A stretch of DNA of 64,000 nucleotides from Clostridium algoriphilum (GCF_020443705.1 NZ_JAIZZK010000001.1:124001-188000), one strand, 5' to 3'; positions 48,306-58,102 are shown, counted from the first letter of the stretch. A program made the numbers and translations. Notes: generated from the sequence alone by a model not told the origin.

Positions 48306-49223
48306 ATGTTAATTATAAAAGATAATTTTAAAACAAAATTAGAATATTCAACATACATAGCACTCGGAAGTTTTGATGGGCTTCATTTAGGGCACATGCA
48401 TCTTATTAATAGAACCGTAGAATTAGCAAAAAAAAATAATGTAAAAAGTATGATTTGTACTTTTGAAAATCATCCATTGTCGGTTATAAATAAAGAAATT
48501 TGCCCGAAAATAATAATGGATAATAAAACAAAAATAAGTTTATTAGAAAATACGGGTATTGACATAGTTAATTTAGCTAAATTTGATAAGAAATTTATGA
48601 ACATAACTCCTGAGAATTTCATAAAAAACATGGTGAAATGCTATAATGCAAAGGGAATAGTTGTTGGTTTTAATTATAGATTTGGTTATAAAAACTTAGG
48701 TGATGTAGAAATGCTACAGAAATATAGTTCTATACTAGGATATAAACTATATGTTTGTGAAGCAATTAGTACTAATGAGGAAGTTGTGAGCAGTTCAAAA
48801 ATACGACATCTAATCGCCGAGGGCAATATTATTAAAGCAAATGAGCTTTTAGGACGTCCACACACTATTATTGGTAAAGTAATAAAGGGAAAACAACTTG
48901 GGAGAACTATTGGATTTCCAACTGTAAATTTAAATTACAATAAAGAATATATTCTTCCTAAGGGAGGGGTGTATTATACTGTAGTTGAATATAATAATTA
49001 CCTTTATAAGGCTATAACTAATATAGGATATAATCCTACAGTAGAGGGTGGAAAACTGTCAGTAGAAACTCATATTTTGAATTTTGATAAACAAATTTAC
49101 AGTGAATTAGTTAAAATAAACTTTATTAATAGAATAAGAGATGAGGTTAAATTTAATACTATAGGTGAATTAAAGCAGCAACTTGAAAAGGATAATGACT
49201 ATGCTAATATGCAAGAGATATAA
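48306..49223 (+). CDS. ribF: Bifunctional riboflavin kinase/FAD synthetase
   Basis: RibF phosphorylates riboflavin to FMN and adenylylates FMN to FAD. The 305-residue protein has the N-terminal nucleotidyltransferase with GSFDGLHLGHMHLI (HLGH motif), VGFNYRFGYKNLGD and SSSKIRHLI, and the C-terminal kinase with GRTIGFPTVNLN and GVYYTVVEY. ATG 48306 follows AGGAG by about ten bases, a slightly long spacing. It closes the rimP operon; rpsO downstream has its own promoter. Confidence 0.96.
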   Translation: MLIIKDNFKTKLEYSTYIALGSFDGLHLGHMHLINRTVELAKKNNVKSMICTFENHPLSVINKEICPKIIMDNKTKISLLENTGIDIVNLAKFDKKFMNITPENFIKNMVKCYNAKGIVVGFNYRFGYKNLGDVEMLQKYSSILGYKLYVCEAISTNEEVVSSSKIRHLIAEGNIIKANELLGRPHTIIGKVIKGKQLGRTIGFPTVNLNYNKEYILPKGGVYYTVVEYNNYLYKAITNIGYNPTVEGGKLSVETHILNFDKQIYSELVKINFINRIRDEVKFNTIGELKQQLEKDNDYANMQEI

Positions 49224-49251
49224 CAATTAGTGTTATTATGTAAAAAAATAA

Positions 49252-49280
49252 TTTACAATTTAATCTTAGTTTGTTATAAT
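49252..49280 (+). promoter_or_regulatory. Sigma-A-type promoter of rpsO
   Basis: TTTACA (49252-49257), a 17-base spacer and consensus TATAAT (49275-49280) predict a start near 49287, ten bases before the leader hairpin. Confidence 0.8.
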
Positions 49281-49286
49281 TGATAT

Positions 49287-49361
49287 GAACCTTATGCTAA
49301 GTTCACCGAATCACCAACGGTGTACTTGGAATATGGGGATTATATTCGGAGGTGTTGTAAA
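49287..49361 (+). ncRNA. S15 (rpsO) autoregulatory leader candidate
   Basis: CTAAGT (49297-49302) pairs with ACTTGG (49324-49329, one G-T pair) and, after a T-T mismatch, CACCG (49304-49308) pairs with CGGTG (49318-49322), with a 9-base loop. S15 is known to bind such mRNA leaders, including G-C/G-U motifs, and to repress its own synthesis. The class cannot be fixed without a covariance search. Confidence 0.65.
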
Positions 49362-49625
49362 ATGCAAAAGACTACAAAACAAGAAATAATGGTAAAACAT
49401 GCAAGACATGAAGGAGATACAGGTTCTCCAGAAGTACAAATCGCACTACTTACTGAAAGAATTACAGAGTTAAATGAACATTTGAAAATTCATAAAAAAG
49501 ATCACCATTCAAGAAGAGGTCTTCTCATGATGGTTGGACAAAGAAAAGGAATGTTAGGTTACTTAAAGAATCAAGATATTGAAAGATATCGTGCAATTCT
49601 TGCAGAACTTGGACTAAGAAAGTAA
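49362..49625 (+). CDS. rpsO: Ribosomal protein S15 (uS15)
   Basis: uS15 is a primary binder of the central domain of 16S rRNA. The 87-residue protein has [43 protein letters not shown] and a typical length. ATG 49362 follows GGAGGTG; the longer frame from 49320 runs through the leader hairpin and is not used. It has its own promoter, leader and terminator and precedes pnp, the standard order. Confidence 0.98.
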   Translation: MQKTTKQEIMVKHARHEGDTGSPEVQIALLTERITELNEHLKIHKKDHHSRRGLLMMVGQRKGMLGYLKNQDIERYRAILAELGLRK

Positions 49626-49627
49626 TT

Positions 49628-49656
49628 CAGAGCGGCTTTGCCGCTCTGTTATTTTA
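49628..49656 (+). terminator. Terminator after rpsO
   Basis: A perfect, G-C-rich 9-bp stem CAGAGCGGC (49628-49636) with GCCGCTCTG (49640-49648), loop TTT, is followed by TTATTTTA. Confidence 0.9.
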
Positions 49657-49719
49657 GGTTAGGAAAAAATATATACAATTAGCTAATAATGTTAGTATAA
49701 ATTGAAGGGAGGCAAATAT

Positions 49720-51840
49720 ATGATTCATATTATGGAAACTACTGTAGCAGGCAGAACTCTTAAAGTTGAATATGGTAAGGTTGGAATGTTATCAAACTGT
49801 GCGATATTCATGAGCTATGGAGAAACAGTAGTTCTAGTTAATGCAAATGCATCAGAAAAACCAAGAGATGGTATTGATTTCTTTCCACTAAGTGTAGAAT
49901 ATGAAGAAAAACTTTATGCCGTTGGTAAAATTCCTGGTGGTTTCATAAAAAGAGAAGCAAGGCCATCAGAAAGAGCAATTTTAACTGCAAGAGGTATTGA
50001 TAGGCCATTAAGACCGTTATTCCCTAAAGGTTATAAAAATGATGTGCAAATTGTTTGTACTGTACTATCAGTTGAACAAGATAATTCACCTGAAATACTT
50101 GCTATGAACGCAGCTTCACTAGCATTATGTGTATCAAGTATACCGTTTACTGACGCTGTTGGAACAGTTTCAGTTGGTCTTATCGATGGTAACTTCATAT
50201 TAAGCCCTACTGTAGAAGAGAGAAAAGCAAGTTCTATGAAGCTTACAGTTTGTGCAACAAAAGACAACGTAACAATGATAGAAGCAAATGGAGACGAAAT
50301 AGCTGAAGATGTAATGATAGCTGCAATCGACTTTGCTTTTGAGGAATGTAAAAAAATAGTAGCTTTCCAAGAAGAAGCTGTAGCTAAATTTGGAAAGAAA
50401 AAAAACATTCCTGAATTTCAAAAAATTGATGAAACTCTACAAAGTGAAGTTAGAAAATTCTCATTTGATATGGTGAAGACAGCAATGTACATAACAGATA
50501 AAGATGAGAGAAATTTAATGGTTGATGAAATAAAAGAAAAGATAAAGGTTCAATTTAATGAAAAGTATGCTGATAAAAAATCAGATATAGGTGAAGTTTT
50601 CTATAATATTCAAAAAGAAATAGTTAGAAATATGATGTTAAATGAAAATAGACGACCAGACGGAAGAGCTTTTGATGAAGTTAGACAAATAAGTTGTGAA
50701 GTAGGAGTACTTCCAAGAACTCATGGAACAGGTCTTTTCACAAGGGGACTTACCCAAGTACTTGGAGTTGCAACTCTTGGAGCATTAAAAGAAGCCCAGA
50801 TACTAGACGGAATAGGTGATGAAGATACTAAAAGATACATGCATCATTATAATTTTCCAGCTTATAGCGTAGGAGAAACTAAACCAATGCGTGGACCTGG
50901 AAGACGTGAAATCGGTCATGGTGCACTATCAGAAAAAGCAGTAGAACCACTTTTACCATCTGTAGAAGAATTTCCATATGCAATTCGTGTGGTATCAGAA
51001 GTATTAAGTTCTAATGGCTCAACATCTCAAGCTAGTGTAAGTGCCAGTATTTTAGCACTATTAGATGCGGGTGTTCCAATTAAGAGACCTGCAGCGGGCA
51101 TTGCAATGGGACTAATTACAAGTGATGACTTATCAAAAGAAAAAGTATTAACTGATATTCAGGGAATAGAAGATTTCTTTGGTGATATGGATTTTAAAGT
51201 AGCTGGAACTGTTCAAGGAATTACGGCTATACAAGTTGATACAAAGCTTCATGGATTATCTAAATATTGCATTAAAACTGCAATTATAGATGCTAAGAAA
51301 GCTAGACTTCATATAATAGAAAAAATGAACGAATGTATACCACAGCCAAGAAGTGAAATGTCAGCATATGCTCCTAGAATGTATGTTCTAAATGTAGCAC
51401 CTGACAAGATTAGAGACGTAATAGGTAAAGGCGGAATAACTATAAAGAAAATTATAGCAGAAACCGGCGTTAAAATAGACACTAGTGATGATGGAAAAAT
51501 CGTAATTATGTCAAGCGACGGCGTTAGTGCAAATAAAGCAGTGAAAATCATTGAAGAGTTAACTAAATCTGTTAAAGTAGGAGAAATATATTTAGGGAAA
51601 GTAACAAAGATTGCTGCTTTTGGAGCTTTTGTTGCAATTCTTCCTAACAAGGAAGGTCTAGTACATATTTCTAAACTTGATTTTGCTAGAGTCAATAAAG
51701 TAGAAGATATTGTTTCAGTTGGTGATGAAATACTAGTAAAAGTAATGGAAATAGATGGCCAGGGAAGAGTAAATCTTTCAAGAAGAGATGCTATTAAAGA
51801 TAGTGAAAATAAAGATAGCGAAAAAAAAGTCAATGAATAA
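49720..51840 (+). CDS. pnp: Polynucleotide phosphorylase
   Basis: PNPase degrades RNA 3'-to-5' by phosphorolysis in mRNA turnover. The 706-residue protein has two RNase PH-like domains (first about 10-140; second about 310-540, with [13 protein letters not shown] and [11 protein letters not shown]), a KH domain ([13 protein letters not shown] near residue 564) and an S1 domain ([18 protein letters not shown] near 620). ATG 49720 follows GGGAGG by six bases. RNase Y and RNase III, its likely partners in RNA decay, are also in this window. Confidence 0.98.
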   Translation: MIHIMETTVAGRTLKVEYGKVGMLSNCAIFMSYGETVVLVNANASEKPRDGIDFFPLSVEYEEKLYAVGKIPGGFIKREARPSERAILTARGIDRPLRPLFPKGYKNDVQIVCTVLSVEQDNSPEILAMNAASLALCVSSIPFTDAVGTVSVGLIDGNFILSPTVEERKASSMKLTVCATKDNVTMIEANGDEIAEDVMIAAIDFAFEECKKIVAFQEEAVAKFGKKKNIPEFQKIDETLQSEVRKFSFDMVKTAMYITDKDERNLMVDEIKEKIKVQFNEKYADKKSDIGEVFYNIQKEIVRNMMLNENRRPDGRAFDEVRQISCEVGVLPRTHGTGLFTRGLTQVLGVATLGALKEAQILDGIGDEDTKRYMHHYNFPAYSVGETKPMRGPGRREIGHGALSEKAVEPLLPSVEEFPYAIRVVSEVLSSNGSTSQASVSASILALLDAGVPIKRPAAGIAMGLITSDDLSKEKVLTDIQGIEDFFGDMDFKVAGTVQGITAIQVDTKLHGLSKYCIKTAIIDAKKARLHIIEKMNECIPQPRSEMSAYAPRMYVLNVAPDKIRDVIGKGGITIKKIIAETGVKIDTSDDGKIVIMSSDGVSANKAVKIIEELTKSVKVGEIYLGKVTKIAAFGAFVAILPNKEGLVHISKLDFARVNKVEDIVSVGDEILVKVMEIDGQGRVNLSRRDAIKDSENKDSEKKVNE

Positions 51841-51846
51841 TAATAG

Positions 51847-51875
51847 AAGGGCTTAGATGCCTTTTTATTTTTTTT
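51847..51875 (+). terminator. Terminator after pnp
   Basis: AAGGGC (51847-51852) pairs with GCCTTT (51859-51864, one G-T pair), and a T-rich tail with eight consecutive T residues follows. Confidence 0.8.
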
Positions 51876-51935
51876 AAATAATATTACCGAAATATGCACA
51901 TATTAAATATAAATTCTCATTAAGGAGAGGCGCAT

Positions 51936-53210
51936 ATGTATAATTTGTTTAAGTTAGATAATGGGTTAAGAGTTGTAGTTGAAGACATTGAATATGTGAA
52001 TTCTGTCAGCGTAGGTTTATGGGTAGAAAATGGATCGAGAAATGAAAATACAAGCAACAATGGAATATCACATTTCATTGAACATATGCTTTTTAAAGGA
52101 ACTCATGATAGAACTGCTAAACAAATTGCTGAATCTATTGAAGATGTAGGTGGCCAATTAAATGCCTTTACAGGTAGGGAAGCTACATGTTTTTATATAA
52201 AAGCATTAGATACTTATTTGGAATTATCATTAGATATTCTATCAGATATGCTTTTTAATAGTAACTTTCTAGAAGATGATATTGAAAAAGAAAAAGGTGT
52301 AATTTTTGAAGAAATAAACATGAGTGAAGATTCGCCAGAGGATGTTTTAGCAGATTTACACACAAAAGCAATTTGGGATACAGATTCTATCTCGTTACCC
52401 ATTTTAGGAACTATGGATACTGTAAAATCTTTTAGTAAAAAAATGTTAGTAGATTATATAGACTCATATTACATACCAGAGAATTCAGTTATATCTATAT
52501 CAGGTAAATTTGATATGAAAACTATAGAAAGTCTTGTTCAAAAATATTTCGGTAAATGGAGCTGTAAAAATAAAAAAATTACTGAATATAGTAGTCCTGA
52601 GATATTAAATAAACATTATTTCAGAAAAAAAGATATTGAACAGCTTCATGTAAGCTTAGGAATTCCCGGTGTAGAACTTGGAAATGACGATACCTATGCT
52701 CTAATATTATTAAGTAATATTTTAGGTGGAGGATCATCCTCACTATTATTTCAAAAAATCCGTGAGGAACTAGGTGTATGTTATTCAATTTATTGTTATA
52801 TATCTGCTTTTAAGAACACTGGAATTGTAAGCATTTATGCAGGGCTTAGTCCCACGAACGCTGAGGTTGCAATAAAAGCAATAAAAGAAGAAGTTAGAAA
52901 ATTCGCTACAATAGGAATTGATAATGACAGATTGTTTAAAGCTAAAGAGCAGTTAAAGGGTAGTTATATTCTAGGGCTTGAAAGCACAAGTAGTAGAATG
53001 TTTAGTAATGGCAGATCAGTAATGTTTATGAATAAAATTAATACCCCTGAAGACGTAATTAGAAAAATAAATGATATTGATATGTCTAAGGTAAATGCAG
53101 TTATGGATAAGACTTTTAAAAGGGGTATAATTAATTCGACATATGTAGGCAAAGAAAATGAAATGCTTAAAGAGGTTTTCGAAGGTAAAATTATTTCTGT
53201 GGATAAGTAA
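51936..53210 (+). CDS. mlpA: M16 family zinc peptidase, MlpA/YmxG-like
   Basis: The 424-residue protein resembles mitochondrial processing peptidase beta subunits. It has the inverted zinc motif HFIEH (within ISHFIEHMLFKGT, near residues 46-58), the downstream glutamate region EEINMSEDSPEDV and the C-terminal GGGSSSLLFQKIREELGVCYSI. In B. subtilis, MlpA (YmxG) lies in the same place before ymxH and dapG. The cellular substrate is unclear. AAGGAGAGG precedes ATG 51936. Confidence 0.94.
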   Translation: MYNLFKLDNGLRVVVEDIEYVNSVSVGLWVENGSRNENTSNNGISHFIEHMLFKGTHDRTAKQIAESIEDVGGQLNAFTGREATCFYIKALDTYLELSLDILSDMLFNSNFLEDDIEKEKGVIFEEINMSEDSPEDVLADLHTKAIWDTDSISLPILGTMDTVKSFSKKMLVDYIDSYYIPENSVISISGKFDMKTIESLVQKYFGKWSCKNKKITEYSSPEILNKHYFRKKDIEQLHVSLGIPGVELGNDDTYALILLSNILGGGSSSLLFQKIREELGVCYSIYCYISAFKNTGIVSIYAGLSPTNAEVAIKAIKEEVRKFATIGIDNDRLFKAKEQLKGSYILGLESTSSRMFSNGRSVMFMNKINTPEDVIRKINDIDMSKVNAVMDKTFKRGIINSTYVGKENEMLKEVFEGKIISVDK

Positions 53211-53241
53211 ATTTATTAATAAATATATATAAATTATGCAT

Positions 53242-53289
53242 ATCTCCTTAATAAATTTCATATTATTTTATGAGAATTGTTAAGGAGAT
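53242..53289 (+). promoter_or_regulatory. Hairpin sequestering the ymxH ribosome binding site
   Basis: ATCTCCTTAA (53242-53251) is the exact complement of TTAAGGAGAT (53280-53289), which contains the ymxH Shine-Dalgarno sequence AAGGAG. The stem extends outwards by two pairs and inwards with several A-T pairs. Translation of ymxH would need this hairpin to open. Confidence 0.7.
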
Positions 53290-53295
53290 GTTTAT

Positions 53296-53571
53296 ATGGA
53301 AGATAATATAAAGCTATACAGCGAAATGGAAAGATATGAAATTATTAACATTAATGATGGTGATAAATATAGTAATTTAGGTAGTAATGATGTAGTTATT
53401 GATGACAATGGACTTTTAAAATTCCTAATTATAAATGAGGGGAGCTCTAAGTTTAGCTTTTTTCGCAATAATGATATCATTGAAGTACCTTGGGATTACG
53501 TTAAAAAAATTGGTTCTAGAACTATAATAATTGATGTTGATAATGAATTTTTAAAAAAGTCTCATATTTAA
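53296..53571 (+). CDS. ymxH: YlmC/YmxH family sporulation-associated PRC-barrel protein
   Basis: The 91-residue protein has the family's short PRC-barrel pattern: MERYEIININDGDKYSNLG, DVVIDDNGLLKFLII, then DIIEVPWDYVKKIGSRTIII. Members are widespread in endospore formers and some are induced in sporulation; biochemical function is not known. ATG 53296 is eight bases after AAGGAG, which is locked in a hairpin. It lies between mlpA and dapG, as ymxH does in B. subtilis. Confidence 0.9.
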   Translation: MEDNIKLYSEMERYEIININDGDKYSNLGSNDVVIDDNGLLKFLIINEGSSKFSFFRNNDIIEVPWDYVKKIGSRTIIIDVDNEFLKKSHI

Positions 53572-53586
53572 TTTTGGAGGACATAA

Positions 53587-54777
53587 ATGAAAATAGTGGT
53601 GCAAAAGTTTGGGGGTACATCTGTCTCTACCAAGGAAAAAAGAATGCTCGTAGTAAAAAAAGTTTTAAATGCAAAAGCTCAAGGATATTTACCTGTAGTA
53701 GTAGTATCTGCTATGGGAAGAAAAGGTGAGCCTTATGCTACTGACACATTACTATCTTTGGTAGATGATAGTTTAAAAGTTGTAAATCCATTAGCGATAG
53801 ACTTGCTAATGAGTTGTGGTGAAACTATAAGCACTGTAATAATGTGTAATGAACTGAATAGTAATGGAATTAATTCTGTTCCTTTAACTGGGGGACAAGC
53901 AGGTATAATTACAGATTCTAACTATACTAATGCTGAAATACTTAATGTTGATACAAAAAAAATATTGAATCTTTTAGAAAAAGGGAAAATCCCTGTTGTA
54001 GCAGGATTTCAAGGTATGGATGGAAAAGGCTTTGTTACGACGATTGGGAGAGGCGGAAGTGATGTTACTGCTGCAGTGCTAGGCGCAGCGCTTAGTGCTG
54101 TAGAGACTCAAATATACACCGATGTAGATGGAATTATGACAGCTGATCCAAGAATAGTTTCTGAGGCAACATTAATTAAACAAATAAGTTATGATGAGAT
54201 ATTTCAGTTTGCAGATCAAGGAGCAAAGGTTATACATCCAAGGGCAGTTGAAATACTAAGAAAATATAATATCCCATTTGTAATAAAAAATACTATGAAC
54301 GAATGCCCTGGGACAGTAATTAGTAATTTTGAAAGTGAAAATCTTGAAAATATCATTACAGGTATTACACATATGAATAATAGAGTGCAAATAAAAATAT
54401 GTAAAAATATTGGTTGTAATTATGATGATCTTTTTGATATTTTAGCTGAAAATTTTATAAGTATAGATCTTATAAATGTTTTTCCTAAAGAAAAAATATT
54501 TACAATTGATGAAAAAGATTTTACGAAATTCTCTAATTTAATAAAAGATCTTAATATGTCTTACTCTTTTGTGAAGGATTGTAGCAAGCTTTCAATTATA
54601 GGTTCAAAAATGTGCGGTACACCTGGTGTTATGGCAAGAATATTAAAAGCTTTAACTAGAGAAAACATTGAAGTACTGCAAACAGCAGATTCTCATATGA
54701 CTATATGGTGTCTTGTAGAAACAGGATATGTAAAAAAAGCAATTAATGCACTACACAGAGAATTTAAATTAGGTTGA
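53587..54777 (+). CDS. dapG: Aspartate kinase (DapG-type)
   Basis: Aspartate kinase starts the lysine, diaminopimelate, threonine and methionine pathway. The 396-residue monofunctional enzyme has VVQKFGGTSVSTKEKR at the start, MSCGETIST, FVTTIGRGGSDVTA and two C-terminal ACT domains (from about residue 265), expected to bind inhibitory amino acids; DapG enzymes are typically inhibited by diaminopimelate. TTGGAGGA precedes ATG 53587. In B. subtilis dapG is flanked by spoVFAB (dipicolinate synthase) and dapA, neither of which is present here. Confidence 0.95.
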   Translation: MKIVVQKFGGTSVSTKEKRMLVVKKVLNAKAQGYLPVVVVSAMGRKGEPYATDTLLSLVDDSLKVVNPLAIDLLMSCGETISTVIMCNELNSNGINSVPLTGGQAGIITDSNYTNAEILNVDTKKILNLLEKGKIPVVAGFQGMDGKGFVTTIGRGGSDVTAAVLGAALSAVETQIYTDVDGIMTADPRIVSEATLIKQISYDEIFQFADQGAKVIHPRAVEILRKYNIPFVIKNTMNECPGTVISNFESENLENIITGITHMNNRVQIKICKNIGCNYDDLFDILAENFISIDLINVFPKEKIFTIDEKDFTKFSNLIKDLNMSYSFVKDCSKLSIIGSKMCGTPGVMARILKALTRENIEVLQTADSHMTIWCLVETGYVKKAINALHREFKLG

Positions 54778-54833
54778 AAAATGTATATAGTTTCTCTTAA
54801 TGCACAAAATAAAATGGATTAGGAGGAATGCAA

Positions 54834-55541
54834 ATGTTAAAAACTGAAAGTAATAAAAAAGTGAAGAATAAAGAAGGTAAGAATAAAGATTCTAATGAAC
54901 AGGTTGAAAATATTAAAGAAATAGGTACAACTAATATACCGACTCAGGATGATAAAATTCAAGTTTTGCCCATTATAGGTCAAATAGAGGGACACATGAT
55001 GTTATCACCTCAAACTAAAGCTACTAAGTATGAACATGTTATTCCCCAATTAATTGCTATGGAGAGGGATGAAAAAGTAAAGGGTATCCTTATTGTTTTA
55101 AATACAGTTGGCGGGGATGTAGAAGCTGGCCTTGCAATAGCAGAGATGATTAGAAGTGTTAGTAAACCTACTGTATCACTTGTAGTCGGAGGAGGCCATT
55201 CAATAGGCATTCCACTTGCAACAGCTGCTGAATACTCATTCATTTCCCCATCTGCAACTATGATAATTCATCCGATAAGAATGAATGGGTTAATAATAGG
55301 TGTACCTCAAACTTTTGAATACTTTAATAAAATGCAAGAGAGAATAACTGAATTTATTATTAGGACTTCTAAAATTGATAAGGAAACGGTAAATAGGTTG
55401 ATGATTCAAACTGACGAGCTTTTAAACGATATGGGTACAATACTCATAGGAAAACAAGCAGTTGATAATGGCCTAATAGACGAGGTTGGTGGCATTAGTG
55501 AAGCTTTATCAAAATTAAACGAAATGATAGATAAAGCATAA
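54834..55541 (+). CDS. tepA: ClpP-like serine protease, TepA/YmfB family
   Basis: The 235-residue protein has a Crotonase/ClpP fold: LIVLNTVGGDVEAGLAIAEMI, GGGHSIGIPLATAAEYSF with a candidate nucleophile serine, and SATMIIHPIRMNG with the candidate histidine. TepA was described in B. subtilis as a germination or translocation-related protease, without a defined substrate. A lysine- and glutamate-rich N-terminal stretch of about 40 residues precedes the fold. I chose ATG 54834, seven bases after AGGAGG; ATG 54828 is too close. A strong terminator follows, so ftsK is separate. Confidence 0.92.
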   Translation: MLKTESNKKVKNKEGKNKDSNEQVENIKEIGTTNIPTQDDKIQVLPIIGQIEGHMMLSPQTKATKYEHVIPQLIAMERDEKVKGILIVLNTVGGDVEAGLAIAEMIRSVSKPTVSLVVGGGHSIGIPLATAAEYSFISPSATMIIHPIRMNGLIIGVPQTFEYFNKMQERITEFIIRTSKIDKETVNRLMIQTDELLNDMGTILIGKQAVDNGLIDEVGGISEALSKLNEMIDKA

Positions 55542-55590
55542 AAATAGATATAAATAGGTCAAAATGACCTATTTATATCTATTTTTATTA
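55541..55590 (+). terminator. Long terminator after tepA
   Basis: A perfect 20-bp stem (55541-55560 with 55566-55585) with a 5-base loop is followed by T residues. It begins at the stop codon of tepA. Confidence 0.85.
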
Positions 55591-55723
55591 ATGTTTACTA
55601 TAAATAATATGGTTTTTATATGGTTATTCTGAAATTCATTTATAAATCTGTAGAAAGTTAGAGGGAATTTATAAATTTTGTAGAAATAATAAAGATAGAA
55701 CTAATAAAGATAGAGGTGATACT

Positions 55724-58039
55724 TTGGCTAGAAAAAAAACTAAATCTAAAGTTGTGAGGAGTATAAATGCTGACAGTGAAATATTTGGAATTATACTAAT
55801 AACTATAGGTATATTAATTTTATTAAGTATATTCTCAACTATATTTTCAAGTTCTCACTCTATATCAGGTATGATAGGTGAGTTTGTTAATCATGTACTT
55901 TTTGCAATTTTAGGATTGGGCGCATATCTTTCACCATTTTTTATAATATTTATTGGTGTTTGCATAATTGTTAAGAAGGGTAAGATAAATTTTAGTAAGA
56001 AGTTTTATGGAATTGTGCTTTTAATAGTAAATACATTACTGTTTATACAAATATTATCATTAGATAAATATTATTCTAAAGGAAAATTTTTGCTCGGAGT
56101 AAAGAAGATATATAATTCAGAAAGTGCATTACACGGTGGGATTATAAGTTATTCAATTGATGTACCAATGTATACACTATTCGGGGCTGCAGGAAGTTGT
56201 ATAATATTTATAGCTATTTATGTTATATGTTTAATATTAATATTAAACATATCGCTTCATGATATCTTTATATACATAAAAGATAGGTTATATATTAAAA
56301 AGACTACTACCAAAAATGATAGTAAGGATTTATACATAGAAAACAATGACAAGCAGGAGGAATTAGTTGTTCCAAATGACGAAAAAAATAGCTTCATTAA
56401 AAATATTAGCAATAAGATTAAGATAATTGATTTTATTAAATCAAATGAAATTTCTGATGAAGCGATTGATGCTAAGGTAACAAATAGTGAAGAAGTGGTT
56501 AACAATATTAATACTGGTAGTGTACGAGTATCAAAAGTAAAACACATAGATAATTCTATTAAGCAAGAATTGGAGCAAGAAATTCAATTAAATAGTGTTC
56601 AAACAAAGCCAAACTATAAATATGAATATCCCACTCTAGAATTATTAAATGAAAATAATACTTCTAAGATGAATAAGAATGATAAGAAGGAATTGCTTAA
56701 CAATGCCAATAAGCTACAAGAAACATTAAGTAGTTTTGGAGTTGAAGCAAAAGTTATTCAAGTTACCAAAGGTCCTTCAGTGACAAGATTTGAACTTCAA
56801 CCTAATGCCGGTGTTAAGGTTAGTAAAATTGTAAATTTAGCAGATGATATTGCGCTTAATTTAGCTTCGTCAGGAGTACGAATTGAAGCGCCAATACCTG
56901 GTAAGGCGGCTGTTGGTATAGAAGTACCAAATAAAGAGTTAAGCGCAGTATATTTAAGGGAAGTAATAGAGTCTAATGAGTTTTCTGCAACAAACAAAAA
57001 TTTATCATTTAGTTTAGGAAAAGATATAGGAGGTAATTGTGTTGTTTCAGATTTAACTAAAATGCCACATTTGCTAGTAGCAGGGGCTACTGGGTCTGGA
57101 AAAAGTGTTTGTATAAATTCATTAATAATAAGTTTACTTTATAAATATTCTCCAGAGGATGTTAAGTTGCTTTTAATTGATCCTAAAGTTGTTGAATTAA
57201 ATATTTATAATGGCATACCTCATTTATTAATACCGGTTGTAACAGATCCCAAAAAATCTGCCGGTGCTTTGAATTGGGCTGTAAATGAAATGTCAAGAAG
57301 GTACAAGAGTTTTGCTGAAAACAATGTGCGAAGTATCGAAGGGTATAATGAATTAGTTAATAAAGGCATTGTCGAAGATAAGTTACCTTGGATTGTAATT
57401 ATAATTGATGAGTTAGCTGACCTTATGACCGTTTGTGCTAATGATGTAGAGGAGTATATTGGAAGACTTGCACAAATGGCAAGAGCTGCCGGAATGCATT
57501 TAGTAATTGCAACACAAAGGCCTTCAGTTGATGTTATCACAGGTGTAATAAAAGCCAATATACCTTCAAGAATATCGTTTGCAGTTTCAAGTCAGATAGA
57601 TTCAAGAACAATTTTGGATTCCTCTGGTGCAGAGAAATTATTGGGTAAAGGCGATATGCTATTTTACCCAGTCGGAGAAGCTAAACCAATAAGAATACAA
57701 GGAGCTTTTGTATCAGAAGAAGAAGTTGAGCGAGTTGTTACTTTTATAAAAGATCAGAAGACAGAAGTTAACTATGAAAAAGAAATAATAGATGAAATAG
57801 AAAGCAGTTCAAGTATTAAAAATGATGCTGATAATATTGATGAACTGTTAAATGAAGCAATTAGAATAGTTGTTGAAAATGGTCAAGCCTCCACTTCCTT
57901 ATTGCAACGCAAGCTAAAAATAGGGTATAATAGAGCAGCGAGAATTATAGAACAAATGGAGGAAAGAAACATTATTTCAGGTAGAAATGGAAGCAAACCT
58001 AGAGAAATATTATTAAGTAATGCTGAGTTAAAAAATTAA
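55724..58039 (+). CDS. ftsK: DNA translocase FtsK/SpoIIIE
   Basis: FtsK/SpoIIIE pumps chromosomal DNA through the closing septum, and in sporulation into the forespore. The 771-residue protein has four membrane segments in the first 180 residues, a charged linker, the RecA-like motor with GATGSGKSVCINS near residue 454 and IIDELADLM, and a C-terminal winged helix (ASTSLLQRKLKIGYNRAARIIEQME) that reads KOPS/SRS polarity sequences. The start is TTG 55724 with AGAGGTGAT upstream. A 12-base direct repeat (AATAAAGATAGA) lies before the ribosome binding site. Confidence 0.97.
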   Translation: MARKKTKSKVVRSINADSEIFGIILITIGILILLSIFSTIFSSSHSISGMIGEFVNHVLFAILGLGAYLSPFFIIFIGVCIIVKKGKINFSKKFYGIVLLIVNTLLFIQILSLDKYYSKGKFLLGVKKIYNSESALHGGIISYSIDVPMYTLFGAAGSCIIFIAIYVICLILILNISLHDIFIYIKDRLYIKKTTTKNDSKDLYIENNDKQEELVVPNDEKNSFIKNISNKIKIIDFIKSNEISDEAIDAKVTNSEEVVNNINTGSVRVSKVKHIDNSIKQELEQEIQLNSVQTKPNYKYEYPTLELLNENNTSKMNKNDKKELLNNANKLQETLSSFGVEAKVIQVTKGPSVTRFELQPNAGVKVSKIVNLADDIALNLASSGVRIEAPIPGKAAVGIEVPNKELSAVYLREVIESNEFSATNKNLSFSLGKDIGGNCVVSDLTKMPHLLVAGATGSGKSVCINSLIISLLYKYSPEDVKLLLIDPKVVELNIYNGIPHLLIPVVTDPKKSAGALNWAVNEMSRRYKSFAENNVRSIEGYNELVNKGIVEDKLPWIVIIIDELADLMTVCANDVEEYIGRLAQMARAAGMHLVIATQRPSVDVITGVIKANIPSRISFAVSSQIDSRTILDSSGAEKLLGKGDMLFYPVGEAKPIRIQGAFVSEEEVERVVTFIKDQKTEVNYEKEIIDEIESSSSIKNDADNIDELLNEAIRIVVENGQASTSLLQRKLKIGYNRAARIIEQMEERNIISGRNGSKPREILLSNAELKN

Positions 58040-58061
58040 TTAATAAATAAATGAAAGAAAA

Positions 58062-58102
58062 ATTGTAAATACCCTTGTTTAATTTGTAAATCACATTTAC
58101 AA
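58062..58102. repeat. Cluster of TTGTAAAT repeats after ftsK
   Basis: TTGTAAAT occurs at 58063-58070 and 58084-58091 in direct orientation and as ATTTACAA at 58095-58102. The last two form a perfect 8-bp hairpin with loop CAC. It may end ftsK or be an operator for rimO. Confidence 0.5.
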
